64,000 nucleotides of DNA from Comamonas testosteroni. Its GTDB lineage: Bacteria > Pseudomonadota > Gammaproteobacteria > Burkholderiales > Burkholderiaceae_C. The DNA lies in assembly GCF_000761245.1 (NCBI RefSeq), contig NZ_AWOR01000001.1:372001-436000 (forward strand), given 5' to 3'. A model generated the notes under the pieces. The model was not told the origin of the DNA. It ran no database searches and worked only from the letters and a program-made list of their open reading frames with translations. A program made the position numbers and the translations under genes. Below are positions 53,172 to 61,290 of the stretch, piece by piece; the first letter of the stretch is position 1, and each line of letters begins with the position of its first letter.

Positions 53172-54920
53172 TTACTGGCGCATCAGGCGTGAACCGTCGC
53201 CGGAAGTCATCGTCTGCCCCTCGGACGAGGTCACCCAGTTGCCGGTCTGGAATTGGCGCGCGGCAGAGAGATTGCTGCGCAGGCCGTTGGTATCCTCGAC
53301 CTGCATTTGCAGATAGTAGGTGCCAGGAGGCAGCTCCTGCGTGCTCCACTGAGGCTGGGTCACCCAGATGTCGATCAGGGGTGCAGTAAAACCGGCGTCG
53401 CTGGCCACCACGATGCGGTAGCGTTGACCCTCTTCACCTGCCCAGTGAATATGGCTGCTGCCTTCGCCGGGCGCGCCGCCGATCTGCAGTTCGGGCGATT
53501 TGGGTGCCAGGGCCAGTTTCATCTTTTGCGGGGCGGCGAAGGGACCTGCATCAGGCTGGCCGTTGCCCAGCGTGCGGATGCTGCCCACGCGCCACAGATA
53601 TTCGCCGACGGGCAGCCTGGCCAGCGCCTCGGCGGGCAGGGCGCAGTCCTTGAGCTCGCCGGCGTCGACCAGTGGCTGGGCAAAGCTGCCGTTCGCAGCG
53701 ATGACCTGGATACGGTAGGCCGAGGCTTCGGCCACCTGGGTGCACTTCAGGCCGTGCTGGCCCTGTCCGACGGTGGCGTCGGGCGCTGGCGACTCATAGA
53801 GCGGGGGCACCGGATGGGCCTTCACGCGCAGCGCCTGCAGGCTGGGCTTGCCGGGAATGCCATTGACATCGATGGCGCGAATCGCGGCAATATAGCTGCC
53901 GTCTTCCACACCCGTCAGGCGTGCCGGTGACTTGGTGAACATGCCGCCGCGCACGATTTGCGTCAGCTCCTTGTCCTGGGCCAGCAGCACCTGATAGCGC
54001 ACGGCACCTTCCATGGTGGGCAGGGGCAGGCTGACCCAGCTGGCGTCCTCGACAAGAGAGGGCCAGGCCGCAATATCAGGAGCCGCCAGCATGGCCGTGG
54101 GCTTGCCGATCTGGCCGTTGGCGGAAACGGACAGACCTTGACCTGGCCTCAGCAAGGCTGGGGGCTGGCCTGTTTGCACGGCGACCGAGCCTTCGTCGAC
54201 GGCAGCAGCCGTGCGGCCCTGCTCGTCGCTCCACACCAGAAACCGGGTGCCGCGCACACTGGTCGACGCAGCCTGGGTACGTACCTCGAAACGGCGCTCG
54301 CCATTGGCTTGCTTGGGCACGTTGGCCTCGATAGCGCCCTCGCGCAGATCAATCACGGACTGCAGGTTGCCGGCACGGCCTTTGCGGCGCATCTGGCGCA
54401 GCTCGACATCGGATTCGGACTGCACGCGCACCAGAGAGCCATCGGCCAGGCGCACAGAGACAAAGGCGTTGGCGGGAACCTGGAGCGAATCGCCTTCCTG
54501 TAGCTGCTGGCCTTTTTGCACAGGCTGAGGCGGCGCGTTGACGGAGTCTGCGAGATGGCTCACAGAGCGTGTGCTTTGCACATCGCCTTGCACAAACACC
54601 ACCGAAGCCATCGCGGCGCGCAACAGGCGCGTGGGAATTTCCAGCACCGAACCGGGGCGCAGACGCAGCGGATCCAGTACGTTGTTATGGCTTTGCAGCG
54701 CCGTCCAGCGCTTGTGGTCGCCCAGGTAGCGGGCCGCCAGCACCTCCAGCGTATCTCCGCTCACCACGCGGTGGGCAATGACATCGTTGCCGCGGGGCGT
54801 GATCTGGGCATGAGCCAGACTTGTTGCCGCCATCCCTCCAAACGCCACCCACAGCATGCCTGCACCCAGAATGGGCATGGGGGAGCGGGCGGAAAAGAGG
54901 TTTTGACGTAAATCAGGCAT
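53172..54920 (-). CDS. Secreted LysM and FecR domain protein
   Basis: The 582-residue protein has a signal peptide ending about residue 39 (AATSLAHAQ). A LysM domain (about 50-96) starts HRVVSGDTLEVLAARYLGD and ends PGSVLEIP, predicting peptidoglycan binding. A FecR domain (about 143-249) has GDSLQVPANAFVSVRLADGS and ASTSVRGTRFLV. The C-terminal 300 residues look like repeated FN3-type beta modules with SYIAAIRAIDVNGIPG and GTYYLQMQVEDTNGL. FecR proteins usually control a FecI sigma factor, but none is present; instead a two-component pair flanks it. The ATG at 54920 has only a weak ribosome-binding site and lies 31 nt after the regulator gene. Confidence 0.88.
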   Translation of the reverse strand: MPDLRQNLFSARSPMPILGAGMLWVAFGGMAATSLAHAQITPRGNDVIAHRVVSGDTLEVLAARYLGDHKRWTALQSHNNVLDPLRLRPGSVLEIPTRLLRAAMASVVFVQGDVQSTRSVSHLADSVNAPPQPVQKGQQLQEGDSLQVPANAFVSVRLADGSLVRVQSESDVELRQMRRKGRAGNLQSVIDLREGAIEANVPKQANGERRFEVRTQAASTSVRGTRFLVWSDEQGRTAAAVDEGSVAVQTGQPPALLRPGQGLSVSANGQIGKPTAMLAAPDIAAWPSLVEDASWVSLPLPTMEGAVRYQVLLAQDKELTQIVRGGMFTKSPARLTGVEDGSYIAAIRAIDVNGIPGKPSLQALRVKAHPVPPLYESPAPDATVGQGQHGLKCTQVAEASAYRIQVIAANGSFAQPLVDAGELKDCALPAEALARLPVGEYLWRVGSIRTLGNGQPDAGPFAAPQKMKLALAPKSPELQIGGAPGEGSSHIHWAGEEGQRYRIVVASDAGFTAPLIDIWVTQPQWSTQELPPGTYYLQMQVEDTNGLRSNLSAARQFQTGNWVTSSEGQTMTSGDGSRLMRQ

Positions 54921-54951
54921 CTTTAAAGGCGGGTTATGGGGGCTGCCGAAT

Positions 54952-55662
54952 TCAGGCAGCTGGGGCTGCGGGCTGCGCAGCTTCGGGGGCATCCAGGCGG
55001 TAACCATAGCCATAAACGGCTGAAATGGCATAGGGCTGACCAGCGCGTAAGTTCAGCAGATTGCGCAGGCGCGAGACATGGGTGTCCAGCGAGCGTGACT
55101 GCACCTCGGCGTTCTGGCCCCAGACGACCTCGCGCAGATGATCGCGCGAGAGCAAACGGCCCTGGTTCTGGAACAGCGTCAGTGCCAGCGTGTATTCGCG
55201 GTGCGTGACCTCCACGGGCTGACCGTCCATCTCTATGCCATTGATGGCGGTGAGAAAGCGGTAGGGACCGAAGTCCAGCACGCTTTGTGCGGTCAGCGGA
55301 TAGGCGCGGCGCAGCAGGGCGGAGATGCGGGCACGCAGCTCGCCCGCACGTACGGGCTTGATCATGAAGTCATCGGCGCCGCAGGCCAGGCCTTCGACAA
55401 TGTCGGCCTCTTCGCTGCGGTGGGTCACAAAGATGATCGGCACTTCCTTGCTGATCTGCTCGCGCACCCAGCGCACGATATCGGGCCCCTTGACATCGGG
55501 CAGCTCCCAGTCAATCAGCAGCAAATCGAAGCTTTCCCGGCGCAGGGCTTGCTGCAGGGCTGCCCCTTTGAGGTAAGAGTGACAGCTGTGTCCAGCTTCC
55601 GTCGCGACTTGTTGCAACAGTTCCAGTTGTAGTGGATCGTCATCCAGAGCAGCAATACGCAT
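54952..55662 (-). CDS. OmpR-type response regulator of the CHASE2 system
   Basis: This 236-residue regulator has a receiver starting MRIAALDDDPLQLELLQQVA, phospho-acceptor Asp 51 in LLLIDWELPD, Thr 80 and Lys 102 in FMIKPVRAGEL. The C-terminal winged helix has VEVTHREYTLALTLFQNQGRLLSRDHL and SRSLDTHVSRLRNLL. An Ala/Pro-rich tail ends the protein. AAAGGAAC precedes the ATG. It is the first gene of the operon regulator-LysM/FecR-kinase and is the probable phosphorylation target of the CHASE2 kinase. Confidence 0.9.
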   Translation of the reverse strand: MRIAALDDDPLQLELLQQVATEAGHSCHSYLKGAALQQALRRESFDLLLIDWELPDVKGPDIVRWVREQISKEVPIIFVTHRSEEADIVEGLACGADDFMIKPVRAGELRARISALLRRAYPLTAQSVLDFGPYRFLTAINGIEMDGQPVEVTHREYTLALTLFQNQGRLLSRDHLREVVWGQNAEVQSRSLDTHVSRLRNLLNLRAGQPYAISAVYGYGYRLDAPEAAQPAAPAA

Positions 55663-55741
55663 CGGTAGTTCCTTTAGTGCGAAGGATTGCATCCACGCTG
55701 TCCTTTGAATGCGAAGGCAGCGTCCATCGGGCAGCGAGGAG

Positions 55742-57043
55742 CTATTGCTCGGCCGCCTCACGCAGTTGTTCCAGAGCCTGGATCACCAGGTCATCGCTGA
55801 CACCATCCAGTGTCTGCAGGCGCGGCTTGATGGCGGCCAGAGCCGTCGCGCCTTCGCGCTGCAACTGGGCAATGTTCTGCCCCGCTTCCTTGGGGGCTGC
55901 AAAGCCCAGGCTTTGCAGCAGCAGCTGACCGTCAGCGGCCACCAGCTTGAAGTAGAACTGGCCATCGGGTTCGCGATATTGCTTGAACTGGGGCAGTGCA
56001 GCCTTGGCGGCCTTGGTCTTGGCCTTGCTGGCCTGCGCCAGATTGCGGATGCCCACGGCGCCGCGCAGCTGCTGCAGCAAAGGGGTTGCCAGCTTGCGTG
56101 CCTTGACCGCACCGGCCTGAAGAATCTCTTCCAGCTCGGCGGGGTGGGCAATCAGATATTCATAGCGCTCGCGCATGGGGGCGATTTCGCGGTCTATGCG
56201 CTCGAACAGGATCTGCTTGGCATCGCCCCAGGCAATGCCCTGGGCATATTGCTGGCGCAGTGCGGCACTTTCCTCTTCGCTGGCAAAGCCCTGATAGATC
56301 TGGAACAGGGCCGAGCCTTCGACTTCCTTGGCTTCGCCGGGGGCGCGCGAGTCGGTGGTGATGCTGTTGATGAGCTTTTTGAGTTGCTCGCGGGGTGCGA
56401 ACAGGGGAATCGTGTTGTTGTAGCTCTTGCTCATCTTGCGACCGTCAAGGCCGGGCAGGGTGGCGACAGACTCCTCCACCACGGCCTCAGGCAGCGTGAA
56501 ATACTCGCCGCCGTAGATGTGGTTGAAGCTCGACGCCATGTCGCGCGCCATCTCCAGATGCTGCACCTGATCGCGGCCCACAGGAACCTTGTTGGCGTTG
56601 AAGATCAGAATGTCGGCACCCATGAGCACGGGATACATGAAAAGACCGGCGGTCACCCCGTCGTCAGGCTCACTGCCGGATGCATTGTTCTTGTCCACCG
56701 CCGCCTTGTAGGCGTGGGCGCGGTTAAGCAGGCCCTTGCCGGTCACGCAGGTCAGGAACCAGGTCAGCTCCGGAATCTCGGGGATGTCCGACTGGCGGTA
56801 GAAGGTCACATGCTCGGGGTCGAGACCAGCGGCCAGCCAGCTGGCGGCGATTTCGATGGTCGAGCGCTGCACGCGCTCGGGGTCCTGACACTTGATGAGA
56901 GCGTGGTAGTCGGCCAGAAAGTAGAAGTTCTCCACATTCTTGTCGCGACTGGCTTCGATGGCGGGGCGCATCATGCCTGCGTAGTTGCCCAGGTGTGGGG
57001 TACCGCTGGGGGTGATGCCGGTCAGAAAACGGGTAGTGCTCAT
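55742..57043 (-). CDS. trpS: Tryptophanyl-tRNA synthetase
   Basis: This 433-residue class I synthetase has the HIGH-type motif PSGTPHLGNYAG and the KMSKS motif GRKMSKSYNN, with MYPVLMGADIL and GRDQVQHLEMARD in between. It is about 100 residues longer than the common bacterial TrpRS. The extra C-terminal part (after about residue 330) is rich in Ala and Lys and includes KQYREPDGQFYFKLVAADGQLLLQS, a DUF-like add-on seen in betaproteobacterial TrpRS. The ATG at 57043 is favoured by the family N-terminus. It follows a site-2 protease gene. Confidence 0.94.
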   Translation of the reverse strand: MSTTRFLTGITPSGTPHLGNYAGMMRPAIEASRDKNVENFYFLADYHALIKCQDPERVQRSTIEIAASWLAAGLDPEHVTFYRQSDIPEIPELTWFLTCVTGKGLLNRAHAYKAAVDKNNASGSEPDDGVTAGLFMYPVLMGADILIFNANKVPVGRDQVQHLEMARDMASSFNHIYGGEYFTLPEAVVEESVATLPGLDGRKMSKSYNNTIPLFAPREQLKKLINSITTDSRAPGEAKEVEGSALFQIYQGFASEEESAALRQQYAQGIAWGDAKQILFERIDREIAPMRERYEYLIAHPAELEEILQAGAVKARKLATPLLQQLRGAVGIRNLAQASKAKTKAAKAALPQFKQYREPDGQFYFKLVAADGQLLLQSLGFAAPKEAGQNIAQLQREGATALAAIKPRLQTLDGVSDDLVIQALEQLREAAEQ

Positions 57044-57085
57044 AGGGATCAACAACAGATATCAGTAGCAGACCAGGCGCGGGGT

Positions 57086-57754
57086 TCAGCGCAGCAAGGC
57101 CATGAAGGGGTAGAGGATCAGATCGATGGCCGAGTAGCCCAGGCTCATCAACGGGCGCAGCCAGTAGCTGCCGACCACGCCGGCAATCACCAGTGCCATG
57201 ACGATGAAAAAGCCATAGGGTTCGATACGCGCCACCAGTTGTGCCTGTTTCCAGGGCAGCAGACCGACCAGAATGCGGCCGCCGTCCAGAGGCGGCAACG
57301 GAAAGAGATTGAAAGCCCACATCACCAGATTGACCAGAATGCCGGCGCGGCACATCTCCAGGAAAAAGCGCTCGTGCAGACCTGAACCTACCAGGACGAT
57401 CAGCAGCAGACCCCAGAACACGGCCTGCACGAAATTGGAGGCGGGACCGGCCAGCGCTACCCAGATCATGTCGCGCTTGGGGTGGCGCAGATGGTCAAAG
57501 CGCACGGGCACGGGCTTGGCGTAGCCGAAAAGGAACGCGCCCGAGGTAGCGAAATACAGCAGTAGCGGCATCAAGATGGTGCCGATGGGATCGATATGCT
57601 TGATGGGGTTGAGCGTGATGCGCCCCATCATGGCTGCGGTGTTGTCGCCAAAGTGACGCGCAGCATAGCCGTGCGCCGCCTCATGAATGGTGATGGCAAA
57701 CAGCACGGGCAGTGCGTAAATCAGTACGGTTTGTATGAGTTCGGTGAGTTCCAC
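57086..57754 (-). CDS. Site-2-type membrane metalloprotease (M50 family)
   Basis: This 222-residue membrane protein has the zinc-binding HEAAH at residues 24-28 in the first helix region and the second metal motif FPLPPLDGGRI. About five hydrophobic segments are present. It lacks PDZ or CBS domains and belongs to the small M50B group. Such proteases cut membrane-embedded substrates, but the target is unknown. The start is GTG. In this family of bacteria it normally lies between a YciO/Sua5 gene and trpS, as here apart from the inserted chemoreceptor. Confidence 0.9.
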   Translation of the reverse strand: MELTELIQTVLIYALPVLFAITIHEAAHGYAARHFGDNTAAMMGRITLNPIKHIDPIGTILMPLLLYFATSGAFLFGYAKPVPVRFDHLRHPKRDMIWVALAGPASNFVQAVFWGLLLIVLVGSGLHERFFLEMCRAGILVNLVMWAFNLFPLPPLDGGRILVGLLPWKQAQLVARIEPYGFFIVMALVIAGVVGSYWLRPLMSLGYSAIDLILYPFMALLR

Positions 57755-57980
57755 GCGCTGATTGTCTCAGACGCCGCGCCAAGCTGCTGTGTTGTGCCGG
57801 GACAAGCCGTTTGCTGTTGCAGAAATACGGGTTGCACATAGTTGTGTGGTAAACCAGATGTTGCAAAATGCAACTCGCGCAAATCTGCGGTTGCTGTCTG
57901 CACGGCGGAACAGGTTTTGTGCGGGTTGATGAAATCAATACATAACACGGCGTTCGGCAGGACAGGGCAAGGGGATCGAT

Positions 57981-59237
57981 ATGACGGTAAGCAAGCGACT
58001 GGTGATTGCGTTTGTCAGCATCAGTGTTTTTGTGCTGGCTTTGATGGGAATTGCCTGGTCGGCAATGTCCGATGTGCTGGAGGTGCTCAAGGCGGGCTCG
58101 CTGACGGCGCAGCAGTCCGAGAGCCTGATGGCCGAGGTGGAGCGTTCGCGCTGGTGGCTGCTGGCACTGGGGGCCTGGGTCTGCATTTCCTGCGCCTGGT
58201 CGTGGGTCAGCCTGCGTCGCCGCATCGTCGCGCCCCTGCAGGAAGCCATCCTGATTGCGGAGACCGTGGCGGCAGGCGATCTGAGCAAGGAGTTCTCCTC
58301 CAATGCCGAAGGCGAGTTCGGACGTTTGCTGACGGCACTGAGCACCATGGAAGACACGCTGACCGAGTTGGTGGGCCGTATCAAGCAGTCCACCGACTCG
58401 CTGGCCGTGTCGGCCTACGAGATCGATGCAGGCAACACCAACCTCTCCAGCCGTACCGAGCAGCAGGTCAGCGCGCTGACCGAAACCGCAGCCAGCATGG
58501 AGCAGCTCACCGTCACCGTGCGCCAGAACGCAGAGCGCGCTCATTCGGCCAGTTCTCTGGCGGTCGCAGCATCGGCCACGGCCGGACGTGGCGGTGATGT
58601 GGTGGACCAGGTCGTTCACACCATGGATGCCATCAGCGGCAGCTCGCGCAAGATCGTGGACATCATTCAGGTCATTGAAGGTATCGCCTTCCAGACCAAT
58701 ATCCTGGCCCTCAATGCGGCCGTGGAAGCGGCGCGTGCCGGAGAGCAGGGGCGTGGCTTTGCCGTGGTGGCCAGCGAGGTGCGCTCGCTGGCGCAGCGCA
58801 GTGCTGAAGCGGCCAAGCAGATCAAGGAGCTGATCACGGCCAGCGTGACTCAGGTTGAAAGCGGCTCTGGCCTGGTGGGCCAGGCAGGCAGCACCATGAA
58901 GGAAATCATGCAGTCTGTGGGCCAGGTCACAGGTCTGCTGAGCGAAATCTCCGGTGCGCTGCATCAGCAAAGCGAGGGCATCGCCCATGTGAATACGGCT
59001 GTGGCTCACATGGACAGCACCAATCAGGAAAATGCCGCCTTGGTCATGCAGGCCACGCAAGCCGCTGCTGCGCTCAATGCGCGCACGCAGGATCTGCAGC
59101 AGGCGGTGGGTGCCTTCAAACTCGATGACGATGAGTCGCCTGGTCTGGCTCCTTTGGCCATGCCAGCTCCGCGCGGCGCGGTGGCCACGCAGGCGCGTCC
59201 AGCTCGTGCCCGCGAGCTGGCCTATGAAGAACTTTGA
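57981..59237 (+). CDS. Methyl-accepting chemotaxis protein with a minimal periplasmic part
   Basis: This 418-residue chemoreceptor has two membrane helices at about residues 7-29 and 58-76, leaving only about 28 periplasmic residues, too few for a ligand-binding domain. A HAMP domain ([20 protein letters not shown]) and a signalling domain follow, with the conserved hairpin tip [20 protein letters not shown] and [18 protein letters not shown]. The C-terminus, [10 protein letters not shown], lacks a CheR/CheB tether of the xWxxF type. AGGGGAT precedes the ATG. It is on the opposite strand inside a block of minus-strand housekeeping genes and may sense membrane or energy state. Confidence 0.92.
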   Translation: MTVSKRLVIAFVSISVFVLALMGIAWSAMSDVLEVLKAGSLTAQQSESLMAEVERSRWWLLALGAWVCISCAWSWVSLRRRIVAPLQEAILIAETVAAGDLSKEFSSNAEGEFGRLLTALSTMEDTLTELVGRIKQSTDSLAVSAYEIDAGNTNLSSRTEQQVSALTETAASMEQLTVTVRQNAERAHSASSLAVAASATAGRGGDVVDQVVHTMDAISGSSRKIVDIIQVIEGIAFQTNILALNAAVEAARAGEQGRGFAVVASEVRSLAQRSAEAAKQIKELITASVTQVESGSGLVGQAGSTMKEIMQSVGQVTGLLSEISGALHQQSEGIAHVNTAVAHMDSTNQENAALVMQATQAAAALNARTQDLQQAVGAFKLDDDESPGLAPLAMPAPRGAVATQARPARARELAYEEL

Positions 59238-59238
59238 T

Positions 59239-59562
59239 TCAGCGAATTTCGTGCAGATAGCCGTAAATGGCTACGGCGGTAAAGCCGAAATGGAGGCAGA
59301 TAGCCGTTCCCAGCAAGACTTTGCGGCGCAGCATGGAGTCATCCTCATGTGCCGACAGTCCTGGCGAGACATGGAATGATTGGCCTTTGCCATAGGCCCT
59401 GATCGCCCACGCCGTCCAGAGGGTGGCCAGGGCATAGATCAGCCATGACTGAGACGCCTGCCAGAACAGCACCGCCACCATCACCGAGTACGCGCACAAA
59501 AAGCCGGTGAGCCAGGGCCAGTGGCGCTGAACAAAGTCTTGCGGCGGCTGTTTTTCCTGCAT
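59239..59562 (-). CDS. Unknown 107-residue membrane protein
   Basis: The protein starts MQEKQPPQDFVQRHWPWLTG and has three hydrophobic segments, at about residues 17-34, 38-55 and 82-101, the last ending AIYGYLHEIR. A cytoplasmic or periplasmic loop with HVSPGLSAHEDDS separates the last two. I do not recognise a family beyond a small conserved membrane protein. It starts 10 nt after the YciO-type gene and ends 1 nt from the stop of the convergent chemoreceptor gene. Confidence 0.7.
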   Translation of the reverse strand: MQEKQPPQDFVQRHWPWLTGFLCAYSVMVAVLFWQASQSWLIYALATLWTAWAIRAYGKGQSFHVSPGLSAHEDDSMLRRKVLLGTAICLHFGFTAVAIYGYLHEIR

Positions 59563-59572
59563 GAGGCCGCGC

Positions 59573-60217
59573 TTATTCGGGTTGCAGGCCGATGTCTTTC
59601 AGGCTGCCCATGCCCTGGCGCACCACAACGGGCGAATTGTTCAAGGCCATGGGCGTGAGGTCCAGCACCGTGGTGGGCTGCTGCGGACAGGCACCGGAGT
59701 CGACCACGGCATCCAGCTCATGGGGGAAACGCTCCAGAATCGACTCTGCATCATTGAGCGGCTCGGTCTCGCCGGGCGCGATCAAGGTGGTGGCCAGCAA
59801 GGGCTCGCCCAGTTCTTCCAGCAGCAACTGCAGACCTTTGCGATCCGGCACGCGTAGGCCGATGGTCTTGCGCGAAGGGTGGCTCAGGCGCTTGGGCACT
59901 TCCTTGCTGGCTTCAAGAATAAAGGTGTAGGGGCCTGGCGTGGCCAGCTTGAGCAAGCGGTACTGGCGGTTGTCCACGCGGGCATAGTTGGCCAGCTCGG
60001 ACAGGTCGCGGCACAGCAGCGTGAGGTGGTGCTTGTCGTTGATCTGCCGGATGCGGCGCATGCGGTCCACGGCGTTCTTGTCGTCCAGGTGGCAGACCAG
60101 GGCATAGCTGGAGTCGGTGGGTACTGCAAGAATGGCACCCTTGCGCAGCATGTCTGCCGCCTGCTTGATGATGCGGGGCTGCGGGTTCTCTGGATAGACT
60201 TCAAAAACGGTGGTCAT
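59573..60217 (-). CDS. YciO/Sua5-family (L-threonylcarbamoyladenylate synthase-like) protein
   Basis: This 214-residue protein has the YrdC-type nucleotide and RNA-binding fold. The N-terminal GAILAVPTDSSYALVCHLDDKNAVDRMRRIRQ and the central ATPGPYTFILEAS are family signatures, with TIGLRVPDRKGLQLLLEELGEPLLATTLI towards the C-terminus. Length and sequence fit the YciO branch rather than TsaC, so a direct role in t6A synthesis is possible but not certain. It is 20 nt downstream of the PHP gene and upstream of the small membrane-protein gene. Confidence 0.9.
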   Translation of the reverse strand: MTTVFEVYPENPQPRIIKQAADMLRKGAILAVPTDSSYALVCHLDDKNAVDRMRRIRQINDKHHLTLLCRDLSELANYARVDNRQYRLLKLATPGPYTFILEASKEVPKRLSHPSRKTIGLRVPDRKGLQLLLEELGEPLLATTLIAPGETEPLNDAESILERFPHELDAVVDSGACPQQPTTVLDLTPMALNNSPVVVRQGMGSLKDIGLQPE

Positions 60218-60237
60218 GCAATCTCTCTGTCTGTGAT

Positions 60238-61101
60238 TTATGCCCGCTGTATGCGGTCCTGCAGCAGCTCCCAGACGGGTGTGAGCTGGCTGGGCAGATA
60301 GGGCAGCTGCCCCAGGTCTATCTGCGATTCATCGGGGCTGTGAAAGTCGCTGCCGCGCGATGCGGCCAGTCCGAATTCCAGGGCCAGATCGGCATAGATC
60401 GCATATTCGTGTGGGCGATGGCTGCCGGTCACGACCTCCACGCCCTGGCCGCCGAGTTCCTTGAACTTGGAAAACAGTGCATATTCCTCGTTGTGGCTCA
60501 AGTCGTAACGTGCGGGGTGAGCAATCACGGCCACGCCGCCTGCATCCACGATCCAGCGCACGGCATCCTCCAGATTCGCCCAGACATGGGCGACATAACC
60601 GGGTTTGCCTTCTGTCAGGTAGCGTTTGAAGACTTCATAGGTGTCGCTGCAGACTCCGCTCTCCACGAGAAAGCGTGCAAAGTGGGTGCGCGAGATCAGC
60701 TCGGGGTTGCCTGCATGGCGCAGTGCTCCTTCATAGGCGCCGGGAATGCCGGCCAGCTCCAGTTGCCTGGCCATTTCGCGGGCGCGTGGGCCGCGGCCGT
60801 TGCGCGTGTCGTACAGGCCTTGGGTCAGAGCTGCGTTATCGGCGTCAAAGCCCAGGCCCACGATATGTACGCCGCTGCCCGAGAAGCTGACGGAAATTTC
60901 AGTGCCTGTCAGATAGTCCAGCCCCGCCGACCTGGCTGCGGCTGCTGCCCGGTGCTGGCCACCGACCTCGTCGTGATCGGTCAGCGCCCAGAGCTCCACC
61001 CCTCGCTCGGCAGCACGCAGAGCCAGTTGCTCGGGCGTCAGAGTGCCGTCGGAGACGACGGAGTGGCAGTGCAGATCGGCGTTCAGATAGGTTTTGGGCA
61101 C
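60238..61101 (-). CDS. PHP-domain phosphoesterase (RNase AM / YciV-like)
   Basis: This 287-residue protein has the PHP motifs NADLHCHSVVSDG, LWALTDHDEVGG, GTEISVSFSGSGVHIVGLGFD, VAVIAHPARYDLS and the C-terminal SRGSDFHSPD, which supply the metal-binding His and Asp residues. The E. coli relative YciV is a 5'-3' exoribonuclease/3',5'-nucleoside bisphosphate phosphatase; the same activity is plausible. The start is uncertain: GTG at 61101 fits the domain, with a TTG nine codons earlier. Gene order with YciO, the protease and trpS is typical of Burkholderiales. Confidence 0.88.
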   Translation of the reverse strand: MPKTYLNADLHCHSVVSDGTLTPEQLALRAAERGVELWALTDHDEVGGQHRAAAAARSAGLDYLTGTEISVSFSGSGVHIVGLGFDADNAALTQGLYDTRNGRGPRAREMARQLELAGIPGAYEGALRHAGNPELISRTHFARFLVESGVCSDTYEVFKRYLTEGKPGYVAHVWANLEDAVRWIVDAGGVAVIAHPARYDLSHNEEYALFSKFKELGGQGVEVVTGSHRPHEYAIYADLALEFGLAASRGSDFHSPDESQIDLGQLPYLPSQLTPVWELLQDRIQRA

Positions 61102-61182
61102 GGCTTGATTGTAGGCGGCTGTACGCAATCATGATTTGTGTCATGGCACGAGCGCTGTTGCGGTCGTAGCTTGTAACAAAGC

Positions 61183-61209
61183 TCAAATTTCTCGCCAGTA
61201 TGCCGATTA
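61183..61209 (+). promoter_or_regulatory. Sigma-28 (FliA) promoter of the second chemoreceptor gene
   Basis: TCAAATTT-N11-GCCGATTA closely matches the FliA consensus (TAAAGTTT/TCAAGTTT-N11-GCCGATAA) with exact spacing. It lies 82 bp upstream of the chemoreceptor ATG, so expression should follow the late flagellar programme. Confidence 0.85.
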
Positions 61210-61290
61210 AGGATTGGCTACAGCGCTTGTGAGTTTCTGAATTCGTTAAGGCTGCCTCGGTGTTGCTTGATCTATTGAGATGGATAAAAA

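Noticed and set aside
57755..57980. Sigma-28 promoter for the first chemoreceptor
   Set aside because: No GCCGATA-like -10 with an appropriate upstream element was found.
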